NCBI RefSeq assembly: GCF_003569745.1
Contig: NZ_AP018498.1
Span: 3,511,001 to 3,575,000, forward strand
Reading direction: 5' to 3'
Source: Altererythrobacter sp. B11
GTDB taxonomy: Bacteria; Pseudomonadota; Alphaproteobacteria; Sphingomonadales; Sphingomonadaceae
Length of the DNA stretch: 64,000 bases
The position numbers were made by a program, and so were the translations under genes. The notes below the pieces were generated by a model that had not been told where the DNA came from, searched no databases, and saw only the letters and a list, made by a program, of their open reading frames with translations. Below, piece after piece: positions 25,472 through 33,745 of this stretch. Within the stretch, counting starts at the first letter, position 1. Every line of letters begins with the position of its first letter.

Positions 25472-27022
25472 ATGAAACGCCGCTATATCAAGTCCGCGCT
25501 GACGGCCGCCTGCGCGCTGCTGCCGCTGGCCGCCGTCCCCGCAGGGCCGATCCACGCCCAGAGCGTGACCGCCCCCGCGCAGGACATAGTGCTCTCCATC
25601 GGACGTGGCCAGCTGGTCACCGTGCCGGGCGCGATCAGCGACATCTTCGTCGCCAACCAGGCCGTAGCCGATGTGCAGGTGAAGTCGCAGCGCCAGCTCT
25701 ACGTCTTCGGCAAGGCCGGCGGCGAGACGACGCTCTATGCCAGCAACGCAGCCGGCAGCATCGTGTGGTCGGCCAATATCCGCGTCGGCTCCAACATCGA
25801 CAGCATCGACCAGATGCTGGCGCTGGCGATGCCGGGCGCGAAGATCCAGGTTTCCACCATGGGCGCCAATACCGTGCTGCTGACCGGCACCGTGGCTGCG
25901 CCCGAGGATGCTTCCGAAGCCGAACGCCTGGTGCAGGCCTTCGTGGGCACCGACTCCAACGTGGTCTCCCGCCTGCGGATGGCGACGCCGCTGCAGGTGA
26001 GCCTGCGCGTGCGCTTCGCGGAAGTCAGCCGCTCGCTGGTACGCACGCTGGGCACGAACCTAACCACGATCGACTCCACCAGCGGATTCAAGTTCGGCAT
26101 CGGCCAGGGTCGCGGCAACGCGATCCCGCAGTTCTCCCCCGGCAGCCCGGCCGGCCTCGGAGTGGGTGCGACAGAGGGCTCCGACGGCTTCAGCATCGTC
26201 ACCCCGGCAGACAACGGCTCCACGCTCGGCCTGTTCGGGCGTTTCCTCGGCCTCGATGTCGGTGCCGCGCTCGATCTTGCCGAGACGGACGGGCTCGTGA
26301 CCACTCTGGCAGAGCCCAATCTGGTGGCCCTGTCCGGCGAGACGGCACAGTTCCTGGCGGGCGGCGAATATCCGATCCCCGCCGCCAGCGGCCTCGGCAC
26401 CACTTCGATCGAATACAAGAGCTACGGCGTCAGCCTGGCCTACACGCCCACCGTGCTTGCCAATGGCCGCATCTCCATCCGCGTGCGGCCGGAGGTTTCG
26501 GAGCTTTCCAGCGACGGTGCGATCGTGACCAACAGCTTCACCGTTCCGGCCCTTACGGTCCGGCGCGCGGAGACCACGGTGGAACTCGGCTCCGGCCAGA
26601 GCTTCATGATTGCCGGCCTGCTGAGCAACAACGCCCGCAACACGGTGGACAAGCTGCCCGGCGCCGGTGACGTGCCGATCCTGGGCGCGCTGTTCAAATC
26701 GACCGAGTTCCGCAAGGGGCAGAGCGAACTGGTGATCGTGGTCACGCCCTATCTGGTGAAGCCGGTGGACGACAGCCAGATCGTGCTGCCGACAGACGGC
26801 TTCCAGACACCTGGCGCCATCGAGCAGTTCCTGCTCGGCAAGGACAACAACGGTGTGAGCGGAGCCACCCGGCCGATGCCCAGCGCCGCGGGCGAAGCAC
26901 CCGCGCCGCAGGTGGGCGCCGTGGATCAGGCCGCCGCCCCGCTGGCCGATCACCGCCGCCGCAAGTCCGCAGCGGACGAGCCGCAGCAGGCGGCCGTCGA
27001 ACCCGGCTTCAGCCTCAAGTGA
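25472..27022 (+). CDS. cpaC: Tad pilus outer-membrane secretin CpaC/RcpA
   Basis: A 516-residue secretin with a signal peptide (MKRRYIKSALTAACALLPL, cleavage near GPIHAQS). The N-terminal pilus-specific domain includes GRGQLVTVPGAISDIFVANQ, a BON-like region follows, and the C-terminal secretin domain holds ETAQFLAGGEYPIP, the VxPEVSELS strand (IRVRPEVSELS) and the late motif VPILGALFKSTEF. A Pro/Ala-rich tail ends the protein. The frame also opens at ATG 25409, five bases after cpaB, giving 21 extra residues; the later ATG was chosen because it starts the export signal. Confidence 0.95.
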   Translation: MKRRYIKSALTAACALLPLAAVPAGPIHAQSVTAPAQDIVLSIGRGQLVTVPGAISDIFVANQAVADVQVKSQRQLYVFGKAGGETTLYASNAAGSIVWSANIRVGSNIDSIDQMLALAMPGAKIQVSTMGANTVLLTGTVAAPEDASEAERLVQAFVGTDSNVVSRLRMATPLQVSLRVRFAEVSRSLVRTLGTNLTTIDSTSGFKFGIGQGRGNAIPQFSPGSPAGLGVGATEGSDGFSIVTPADNGSTLGLFGRFLGLDVGAALDLAETDGLVTTLAEPNLVALSGETAQFLAGGEYPIPAASGLGTTSIEYKSYGVSLAYTPTVLANGRISIRVRPEVSELSSDGAIVTNSFTVPALTVRRAETTVELGSGQSFMIAGLLSNNARNTVDKLPGAGDVPILGALFKSTEFRKGQSELVIVVTPYLVKPVDDSQIVLPTDGFQTPGAIEQFLLGKDNNGVSGATRPMPSAAGEAPAPQVGAVDQAAAPLADHRRRKSAADEPQQAAVEPGFSLK

Positions 27023-27036
27023 GAAAGGTGAATCCA

Positions 27037-27690
27037 ATGCATACGCGCACCAGGCGGACCGCCGCCCTTGTCACCGCGCTCTCGCTGGGGCTGGGCGTTT
27101 CGGCCTGCAGCGTGCCCTCCGGCAATGCCACGCTCTACAGCGTGAACCAGCCGGTGGTGGAACGCCAGAACTTCACGCTCGACGTGGCCGCCGGATCCGA
27201 CGGGCTTTCGATCCCCGAAAAGCAGCGCCTTGCCGGCTGGTTCGAGACGCTCGACCTCGCCTATGGCGACCGCGTGGCGATCGACGGTGCCCTTGGCGGC
27301 AGCGGCCTGCGCGACGATGTGTCCGAAATCGCGGGCCGGCATGGCATCCTCCTCAGCGACGAGGCGCCGGTAACCGAAGGCTATGTCGATCCGGGCAAGG
27401 TCCGCGTGGTCGTCACCCGCTCACGCGCGCATGTGCCGGGCTGCCCGAAATGGGGCGAGGCCTTCACCAACAATCAGCGGAACGAGACCACCGCCGGCTA
27501 TGGCTGCGCGATCAACAGCAATATCGCGGCCATGGTCGCCAATCCGGAAGACCTGCTGAAGGGCGCCGAAGGCACGGGCGAGACCGTGGTGATGAGTTCG
27601 AGCAAGGCAATCGACACCTATCGCAAGCAGCAGCCCAGCGGTGCCGGCGGCCTGCCCACCATTTCCACCCAATCCACCGGAGGCAATTGA
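27037..27690 (+). CDS. cpaD: Pilus assembly lipoprotein CpaD
   Basis: A 217-residue lipoprotein with the lipobox VSAC (Cys24). The CpaD family signature is seen in VVVTRSRAHVPGCPKWG, followed by NNETSNYGC-like sequence (here NETTAGYGCAINSN) and the VANPEDLLKG block. It probably pilots or stabilises the CpaC secretin in the outer membrane. A GTG at 27019 overlaps the cpaC stop and is in frame, but ATG at 27037 with the ribosome site GAGAAAGG gives the proper export signal. Confidence 0.93.
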   Translation: MHTRTRRTAALVTALSLGLGVSACSVPSGNATLYSVNQPVVERQNFTLDVAAGSDGLSIPEKQRLAGWFETLDLAYGDRVAIDGALGGSGLRDDVSEIAGRHGILLSDEAPVTEGYVDPGKVRVVVTRSRAHVPGCPKWGEAFTNNQRNETTAGYGCAINSNIAAMVANPEDLLKGAEGTGETVVMSSSKAIDTYRKQQPSGAGGLPTISTQSTGGN

Positions 27691-27693
27691 GCA

Positions 27694-28989
27694 ATGAACG
27701 CGCCGTGGAAACCCGCTCCGATGGGTAATCGCGATCCCTTCGCCGCCTTCGTCTGCGATGAAGCCGCGCTGGACGCGCTGCGCCCGGTCGTGATCGAGAT
27801 GGGCTGGCCGCCGGAGAAGTGCAACAAGGGCGGCCTGCGCAACGCAGTGCAGTCGCTGTCGATCTCCGCCAGCCCGGCCATCCTGCTGGTCGACCTGTCG
27901 GAAAGCGGCGATCCGCTGAACGACATCAACGGCCTGGCCGAAGTCTGCGAACCGGGCACGGTGGTGATCGCCATCGGCCAGGTGAACGACGTGCGCCTCT
28001 ATCGCGATCTCATCGCCAGCGGCATTCACGATTACCTGCTGAAGCCGCTTTCGGCGAGCCAGCTGCGCGACGCGCTGACGCAGGCGCAGGCCGTGTTCAC
28101 CACGCCGCGCACTGCCGACGGGGAAGTGGTGAAGCGCCACATTGCCACCGCCGTAGTGGGTACGCGCGGCGGCGTCGGCGCCTCCACCATTGCGACTTCG
28201 CTCGCCTGGCTGTTCTCCGAAGAGCACAAGCGTTCCACCGCCCTGCTCGATCTCGACGTGCATTTCGGCACCGGCGCGCTGAGCCTCGATCTCGAACCGG
28301 GCCGCGGGCTGACCGACGCAATCGAGAACCCCAGCCGCATCGACGGCCTGTTCATCGAACGCGCGATGATCCGCGCCAACGAGAATCTGGCGATCCTTTC
28401 GGCCGAGGCGCCGATCAACGCCCCGCTGATGACCGACGGCAGCGCCTTCCTGCAGCTGGAGGAAGAGTTCCGCCAGGCATTCGACATGTCGGTGATCGAC
28501 ATGCCGCGCAACATGCTGATCAACTTCCCCCACCTGCTGGCGGAAGTGGGCGTGGTGACGCTGGTGACGGAAATGACGCTGGCCGCCGCGCGCGACACGA
28601 TCCGTATCCTTGCCTGGCTGAAGCAGAACGCGCCCGGCGCGCAGCCGCTGATCGTAGCGAACAAGGTGCAGACCGGCGCGACCGAGATCAGCAAGGCCGA
28701 TTTCGAAGCCTCCATCGAACGCAAGATCAACTACTCGATCCCCTTCGATGCCAAGGCGGCGGCCAATGCCGCCAAGCTGGGCCAGACATTCGCCGATGCG
28801 AACCGCGCCACCAAGCCGGGTGCGGTGATGCGCGAAATCGCCTCCGCCATCCTGGGCGCGGGTGACGATGATGGCGCCGATCTCGGCAAGGCGGGAACGG
28901 GCACTTCCCTGCTCGGCAAGCTCGATCTCAAATCATTGATCGGGAAGAAGAAGGCCTTCGCCAAGAGCGGCGAGAAGCAAACCGCGTAG
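27694..28989 (+). CDS. cpaE: Tad pilus localisation ATPase CpaE/TadZ
   Basis: A 431-residue ParA/MinD-type ATPase with an N-terminal receiver-like domain (about residues 15-135, ending in IHDYLLKPLSASQL). The ATPase part begins with the Walker motif GTRGGVGASTIA (Gly159-Thr165), with TALLDLDVHFG as the next conserved block and a later VIDMPRN. CpaE directs the Tad machine to the cell pole. It starts four bases after cpaD with GGAGG upstream. In most Tad loci cpaF follows directly; here tadB follows after 61 bases. Confidence 0.94.
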   Translation: MNAPWKPAPMGNRDPFAAFVCDEAALDALRPVVIEMGWPPEKCNKGGLRNAVQSLSISASPAILLVDLSESGDPLNDINGLAEVCEPGTVVIAIGQVNDVRLYRDLIASGIHDYLLKPLSASQLRDALTQAQAVFTTPRTADGEVVKRHIATAVVGTRGGVGASTIATSLAWLFSEEHKRSTALLDLDVHFGTGALSLDLEPGRGLTDAIENPSRIDGLFIERAMIRANENLAILSAEAPINAPLMTDGSAFLQLEEEFRQAFDMSVIDMPRNMLINFPHLLAEVGVVTLVTEMTLAAARDTIRILAWLKQNAPGAQPLIVANKVQTGATEISKADFEASIERKINYSIPFDAKAAANAAKLGQTFADANRATKPGAVMREIASAILGAGDDDGADLGKAGTGTSLLGKLDLKSLIGKKKAFAKSGEKQTA

Positions 28990-29000
28990 GCGGCCGATAA

Positions 29001-29054
29001 ATGATCGGGCACGGGCGCCCCGGCGCCGGCCCCTGTGGTGAAGGACGGGTATGA
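29001..29054 (+). CDS. Possible 17-codon leader ORF between cpaE and tadB
   Basis: ATG at 29001 opens a 17-codon frame (MIGHGRPGAGPCGEGRV) whose TGA overlaps the tadB ATG as ATGA. It sits exactly where cpaF is expected. A weak AGGCGG is the only ribosome site. The overlap would permit translational coupling to tadB, but the frame is short, GC-rich and may be chance. I see no similarity to the end of CpaF. Confidence 0.2.
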   Translation: MIGHGRPGAGPCGEGRV

Positions 29055-30022
29055 ATATCATCCAGCTTCTGCTTGTGGGCGGTGGATTGGTGACGCTTCT
29101 CGTCCTGCTCTACTCCGCCTTCGCCGGGCCCTCGGCGGCTCGCGAGGGGCAGCGCCGCCTGCAATCGCTGCAGGAACGGCATTCGCAGAGCACCACCGCC
29201 AAGGTGGAATCGCAGCTGAAGAAGGCCATCGCCGCCCGCCGCCCCCGGCTGCACAAGCGCGCGGGTTCCGGCTCCCGCGCCGAAGCGCTGGCTCTGCGCC
29301 TCAACCGCACCGGCATGCCGTGGACGATCAACCAGTATATCTACGCCTCGCTGGGACTCGCCGCCGTGGTGGCGCTTCTCCTGCTGCTCAAGACCGGCGC
29401 GCTGGCGCTGGCGCTGGGCGTGGGTCTGCTGGTCGGCGCGGGCCTGCCGCATATGGTCGTCAACTATCTGGTCAAGAAGCGGCTCAACGCGTTCAACGCG
29501 AAATTCCCCGATGCCATCGAACTGCTGGTGCGCGGCCTGCGATCGGGCCTTCCGGTGGCAGAGACGCTGGGCGTGGTCGCGTCGGAAATCCCCGGCCCTG
29601 TGGGCATCGAATTCCGCAGCGTGGTGGAACGGATCAAGATCGGCCGCACCATGGAAGAAGCGCTGCAGGAAACCGCGGACAAGCTCGGCACGCCGGAATT
29701 CCAGTTTTTCGTCATCACCCTGGCGATCCAGCGCGAGACCGGCGGCAATCTGGCCGAAACGCTGTCCAACCTGGCCGACGTGCTGCGCAAGCGCGCGCAG
29801 ATGAAGCTGAAGATCAAGGCGATGAGCTCGGAGTCCAAGGCCTCCGCCTATATCGTCGGCGCCCTGCCCTTCCTCGTGTTCGGCATGATCTACTGGATCA
29901 ATCCCAGCTACCTCAACGGCTTCTTCACCGACGACCGCCTGATCATCACCGGCCTGGGCGGCATGGTGTGGATGGGCATCGGCGCCTTCATCATGGCCAA
30001 GATGGTCAGCTTCGAGATCTGA
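29051..30022 (+). CDS. tadB: Tad pilus inner-membrane platform protein TadB
   Basis: A 323-residue member of the type II secretion F (GspF) family. It starts with a membrane segment (LLLVGGGLVTLLVLLYSAFAG), has two central segments, then the cytosolic F domain with FNAKFPDAIELLVRGLRSG and GGNLAETLSNLADVLRKR, and ends with two further membrane segments. TadB and TadC form the platform on which the CpaF ATPase acts. The ribosome site is GAAGGA. In this cluster it follows cpaE directly. Confidence 0.93.
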   Translation: MNIIQLLLVGGGLVTLLVLLYSAFAGPSAAREGQRRLQSLQERHSQSTTAKVESQLKKAIAARRPRLHKRAGSGSRAEALALRLNRTGMPWTINQYIYASLGLAAVVALLLLLKTGALALALGVGLLVGAGLPHMVVNYLVKKRLNAFNAKFPDAIELLVRGLRSGLPVAETLGVVASEIPGPVGIEFRSVVERIKIGRTMEEALQETADKLGTPEFQFFVITLAIQRETGGNLAETLSNLADVLRKRAQMKLKIKAMSSESKASAYIVGALPFLVFGMIYWINPSYLNGFFTDDRLIITGLGGMVWMGIGAFIMAKMVSFEI

Positions 30023-30041
30023 GCGAGAGGAACACGCAACC

Positions 30042-31061
30042 ATGATCGCTCCCCCGCACGGCCCCACCTTGCTCGGCTTCGATGTCGTGGCGGTCGGCAC
30101 GGCGCTGTCCGCCGTGGCCGCGCTGGCCGTGTTCTTCGCCATCTACACCGCCGTGACGGTGAAGGATCCGATGGCGAAGCGCGTGAAGTCGCTGAACGCC
30201 CGGCGCGAGGAACTGAAGGCCGGCATCGTCAAGCAGACCACCAAGAAGCGCCAGAACCTGACCCGCCGGACTGATACGACGGAGAAGATGAAGGACACGC
30301 TGCAGGGCATGAAGGTCCTGCAGGAAAGCCAGGTAAAGGCGATCCAGCAGAAGCTGGCCCACGCCGGCTTCCGCAACCGCGAACTGGCCGTGGCGGTGAT
30401 CTTCGCGCGCATGGTGCTGCCGATCGTGCTCGGCTTCATCGGCGTGGTGGTCCTCTACTGGACCGATACCTTTGCCGACTGGGGCAGCTTCAAGCGCTTC
30501 ATGGTCTTCGCCGGGCTGGTCATCGCCGGCTACAAGGGGCCGGAGGTGTTCCTGAAAAACCGTGCGAACAAGCGCACGGCCGCCATCCGCAAGGGCCTGC
30601 CCGATGCGCTGGACCTGCTGGTGATCTGCGCCGAGGCGGGCCTGACGGTGGACGCCGCCTTCAACCGCGTGGCCCGCGAACTGGGCCGCGCCTATCCCGA
30701 ACTGGGGGACGAATTCGCCCTCACCGCCATCGAACTGTCCTTCCTCACCGAACGGCGCCAGGCGTTCGAGAACCTCGCCTATCGCGTGGATCTGGATGCC
30801 GTGCGCGGGGTGGTGACCACCATGGTGCAGACGGAACGCTACGGCACGCCGCTCGCCTCGGCGCTGCGCGTGCTTTCGGCCGAATTCCGCAACGAGCGGA
30901 TGATGCGCGCCGAAGAAAAGGCCGCGCGCCTGCCCGCGATCATGACCGTGCCGCTGATCCTGTTCATCCTGCCGGTGCTGTTCATCGTGATCCTCGGCCC
31001 GGCATCGTGCTCCATCGCCGATGCCTTCTCCGACGGGGGACCGGCCAAGGGCGGCAGCTAG
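30042..31061 (+). CDS. tadC: Tad pilus inner-membrane platform protein TadC
   Basis: A 339-residue second GspF-family protein with the same plan as TadB: N-terminal membrane segment, a long charged stretch (residues 40-110), a membrane pair, then the F domain with LPDALDLLVICAEAGLTVDAA and MVQTERYGTPLASALRVLS. It ends with a strongly hydrophobic segment (MTVPLILFILPVLFIVILGP). It starts 19 bases after tadB behind GAGAGGAA. It is the last gene of the cluster; hairpins follow it. Confidence 0.93.
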   Translation: MIAPPHGPTLLGFDVVAVGTALSAVAALAVFFAIYTAVTVKDPMAKRVKSLNARREELKAGIVKQTTKKRQNLTRRTDTTEKMKDTLQGMKVLQESQVKAIQQKLAHAGFRNRELAVAVIFARMVLPIVLGFIGVVVLYWTDTFADWGSFKRFMVFAGLVIAGYKGPEVFLKNRANKRTAAIRKGLPDALDLLVICAEAGLTVDAAFNRVARELGRAYPELGDEFALTAIELSFLTERRQAFENLAYRVDLDAVRGVVTTMVQTERYGTPLASALRVLSAEFRNERMMRAEEKAARLPAIMTVPLILFILPVLFIVILGPASCSIADAFSDGGPAKGGS

Positions 31062-31073
31062 ACCTGCCAAGCT

Positions 31074-31095
31074 CCGGCGGCGAACAAGCCGCCGG
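31074..31095 (+). terminator. Hairpin after tadC without T-tract
   Basis: CCGGCGGC-GAACAA-GCCGCCGG is a perfect 8-bp stem with a 6-base loop 13 bases after the tadC stop. No run of T follows, so it is either a weak terminator or a 3' end stabiliser. Confidence 0.45.
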
Positions 31096-31113
31096 CAGTG
31101 GAATCTCTATCGC

Positions 31114-31142
31114 GAACGCCTTCGGCCCGGCCGGAGGCGTTC
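31114..31142 (-). terminator. Long hairpin at the end of the MarR gene
   Basis: A 13-bp stem (one G-T pair) with a 3-base loop begins inside the stop codon of the minus-strand MarR gene. It lies between convergent genes and may serve both directions. There is no T-tract on either strand. Confidence 0.45.
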
Positions 31143-31620
31143 ACTTCACGCCGTAGTTCCGGCTGTCCACCTGCTCGCCATCGAAATCGTCCAGTTCCGC
31201 GCGCACGCGGCCCAGCATCTCGCGGAACTGTTCCAGTTCGGCCTGATCGAAACAGGCGAACATCCGCTCCTCCATCGCCAGTGCCAGCGGCATGATCTCG
31301 TCATGCATGGCAACGCCCGCTTCGGTCAGCTTCAGCAGATGGGAACGGCCATCCTGCTCATTGGGCATGCGCGAGGCGAGGCTGCGATCCTCCAGCGCCT
31401 TGCAGGCGCGATTGACGGCCACCTTGTCCATCAGCGTGCGCCGCGTGAGCTCTCGCTGGGTCAGCGGACCATAATCGCCGATCACCGCCATCGCGCGCCA
31501 TTCCGGCACGCTGAGGCCGAAGCGCGAGCGATATTCCACAGCGATGCGGCCACTCACCGCATTGGAGGTGATGGACAGGAGATAGGGCAGGAACTGCGCG
31601 AGGTGCGTGTTGTCGAACAT
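31141..31620 (-). CDS. MarR-family transcriptional regulator
   Basis: A 159-residue winged-helix regulator. The DNA-binding domain is seen in LSVPEWRAMAVIGDYGPLTQRELTRRTLMDKVAVNRACKAL (helix-turn-helix), then the wing (RSLASRMPNEQDGRSHLLKLTEAG) with the conserved Asp-x-Arg of MarR proteins. MarR proteins usually bind small aromatic or phenolic ligands and repress nearby genes. The frame also has a TTG at 31656; ATG at 31620 fits the family length. It converges with tadC. The target is not obvious; mtnP starts upstream on the same strand. Confidence 0.87.
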   Translation of the reverse strand: MFDNTHLAQFLPYLLSITSNAVSGRIAVEYRSRFGLSVPEWRAMAVIGDYGPLTQRELTRRTLMDKVAVNRACKALEDRSLASRMPNEQDGRSHLLKLTEAGVAMHDEIMPLALAMEERMFACFDQAELEQFREMLGRVRAELDDFDGEQVDSRNYGVK

Positions 31621-31674
31621 TGCGCGGACTCTGTTCCACAAGGGCGATTTTTGCAAGCGACTCGCTGCGAAGGG

Positions 31675-32574
31675 TCAAGCCGGATCGGCGGGCGTCGAGC
31701 GCAACAAGCGGCCGGCGATCGCATCCAGCCGCGCAACAAGCTGGCCATCCCAGTGCTTGCGGGGAGTGATTATTGCGCCATCCAGCGCCCGGTCGATCGG
31801 GCTCGCCGCCCGCTCCGCCGGCAGCAGCGCCGCCAGCCGCCGCAGCGTCTCCCGCGCCCGGTCGGCATTGCCGCGCATCACCCGCAGCACGCTCTCCACA
31901 TCCACCGGTGCCTCGCCCTCGCGCCAGCAATCATAGTCGGTGACCATCGCCAGCAGCGCATAGGGCAGCTCCGCCTCGCGCGCGAGGCGGGCTTCGGGCA
32001 TGGCCGTCATGCCGATCACGTCGGCGCCCCACCGGCGGAACAGCTGGCTTTCCGCGCGGGTGGAGAACTGCGGCCCCTCGATCGCGACGTAGCACCCGCC
32101 GCGGTGCGCAGGCGGTCCGCTCGCCGCGCTCGCTTCGGCAAGCATGCCGGCCAGTCGCGGGCAAACGGGATCGGCGAAGGCAACATGCGCGACCACCCCC
32201 GCGCCGAAGAAGCTGCGTTCGCGTCCCACTGTGCGATCGATGAACTGGTCGGGCACCACGAAGTCACCCGGTGCGAGCTCTTCCCGCAGCGAGCCAACGG
32301 CGGAGATCGCCACCACATCGGTCACGCCGCAACGCTTCAGCACATCGATATTGGCGCGGTAGTTGACCGCTGAGGGCGGCAGACGGTGGCCGGCGCCATG
32401 GCGGGCGATGAAGCTGCACCGCACCGCGCCGCCGGTGCCCGGCAGCGTGCCGGTCAGCACCGGACCCGACGGTTCGCCGAAGGCGCTGCGCACAGCGATC
32501 TCCTGCGCATCCTCCAGCACTCCGGGCTGGTAGAGGCCCGAGCCGCCGATTACCCCCAGATGCCAACCCGCCAT
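31675..32574 (-). CDS. mtnP: S-methyl-5'-thioadenosine phosphorylase
   Basis: A 299-residue purine nucleoside phosphorylase-type enzyme that splits methylthioadenosine in the methionine salvage route. Conserved blocks are IGGSGLYQ at the start, the phosphate-binding RHGAGHRLPPSAVNYRANI (a match to the RHGxxHxxxPxxVNYRAN motif of MTA phosphorylases), AISAVGSLRE, YVAIEGPQFSTRAES, DVIGMTAMPEA and MVTDYDCW. ATG at 32574 is preferred over upstream frame-open starts because the conserved GVIGGSG motif begins eight residues later. It lies between the MarR gene and an SDR gene, all on the minus strand. Confidence 0.92.
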   Translation of the reverse strand: MAGWHLGVIGGSGLYQPGVLEDAQEIAVRSAFGEPSGPVLTGTLPGTGGAVRCSFIARHGAGHRLPPSAVNYRANIDVLKRCGVTDVVAISAVGSLREELAPGDFVVPDQFIDRTVGRERSFFGAGVVAHVAFADPVCPRLAGMLAEASAASGPPAHRGGCYVAIEGPQFSTRAESQLFRRWGADVIGMTAMPEARLAREAELPYALLAMVTDYDCWREGEAPVDVESVLRVMRGNADRARETLRRLAALLPAERAASPIDRALDGAIITPRKHWDGQLVARLDAIAGRLLRSTPADPA

Positions 32575-32608
32575 GCGCTGCCCCCGCTCTCGTACCAGTC
32601 GCCGCCGC

Positions 32609-33391
32609 TCAGCGCGGGGCCATGCGGATCCCGCCGTCCAGCCGCACCGTCTCGCCATTGAAATAGCCGTTCTCGACCATGGTCATCACCAGATCAGCGT
32701 ATTCTTCGGGATGCCCCAGCCGCTTGGGAAACGGCACCGATGCAGCCAGCGATTGCTGCGCCTTTTCCGGCAGCCCTGCCAGCAGCGGCGTGTTGAAGAT
32801 GCCGGGCAGGATGGTGTTGATGCGGATGCCTTCACTCATGAAATCGCGCGCGATCGGCAGGGTCATGCCCACCACGCCGCCCTTGGAGGCGCTATAGGCC
32901 ACCTGGCCGATCTGCCCGTCCACCGCAGCAACGGACGCGGTGCAGACCATGGCGCCGCGCTCGCCATCCTCCAGCCCGTCCAGCGTCATCATGCCGGCCG
33001 CCGATTTCGCCACGCACTGGAAGGTGCCCATCAGATTCACCTGAATGGTCTTGAGAAACAGGCCGACCGGCAAATGGCTGATCTCGCCCGTGTCCTTGTC
33101 GCGCCGCACCGTCTTGCCGATGGTGCCGATGCCGGCGCAGCAGACCAGCACGCGTTCCTGCCCATGCGCCTCGCGCGCGCGGGCGAAACCCGCATCTACC
33201 GAAGCCTCGTCCGACACATCGACCTTGCATGCAATGCCGCCGATTTCCTCCGCCACGCGGGCGGCCCGCTCTTCATTGAGGTCGAACAGGGCCACTCGTG
33301 CGCCCTTGGCCGCCAGGGCCCTTGCGCTCGCTTCGCCGAGGCCAGAGGCGCCGCCGGTCACAACTGCCGCAACCGATGAATCGACTTTCAT
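32609..33391 (-). CDS. Short-chain dehydrogenase (17-beta-HSD10 / 3-hydroxyacyl-CoA dehydrogenase type)
   Basis: A 260-residue SDR enzyme. The cofactor motif is TGGASGLG (residues 12-19), NLMG and VCCAGIG are the next conserved blocks, and the catalytic Tyr-Lys pair is in YSASKGG. LPGIFNTPLLAG and the C-terminal GETVRLDGGIRM resemble the type 10 branch, which oxidises 3-hydroxyacyl-CoA or branched-chain intermediates. Exact substrate unknown. It starts with ATG at 33391 with GGAAAGGGAAG upstream. Confidence 0.88.
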   Translation of the reverse strand: MKVDSSVAAVVTGGASGLGEASARALAAKGARVALFDLNEERAARVAEEIGGIACKVDVSDEASVDAGFARAREAHGQERVLVCCAGIGTIGKTVRRDKDTGEISHLPVGLFLKTIQVNLMGTFQCVAKSAAGMMTLDGLEDGERGAMVCTASVAAVDGQIGQVAYSASKGGVVGMTLPIARDFMSEGIRINTILPGIFNTPLLAGLPEKAQQSLAASVPFPKRLGHPEEYADLVMTMVENGYFNGETVRLDGGIRMAPR

Positions 33392-33745
33392 CAGACTTCC
33401 CTTTCCTGCAACATTCCGCTCCGCCGCCTCCGTAGCCGCCGCGCGCGAGCCGTCAAGAAAACCGGCAGGCCCGCCCCCGCACGCTCCGTCCCATCCCGGT
33501 CACAACCCATCGCAAACCCGCACAGGCCGCGGATTCGCGGACGCCGAGGCACCGATGCTGACACACAACCGTAATGTTGCCTTCCCGCAACAGTCACAAA
33601 TCATCCTGCCCCCCTTGCGGTAGTTCTCATTGAAACCATCGTCCGCTTCCCGCAGTCATCCGCCATTCAGCCTACGTTCGAACCTCCCACGGGGTGAGGC
33701 TGATCCAAATTTGGGGCGAACACGTTTCGAAGGGACTGCAACCAC
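33392..33745. other. 354-bp intergenic region before the TonB-dependent receptor
   Basis: No gene was found here. The segment separates the divergent SDR and receptor genes and probably holds both promoters. A 6-bp inverted repeat TGTTGC-CTTCCC-GCAACA at 33575-33592 could be an operator. The receptor's ribosome site (GAAGGGA) is about eleven bases before its ATG. No convincing -35/-10 pair was identified by eye. Confidence 0.5.
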
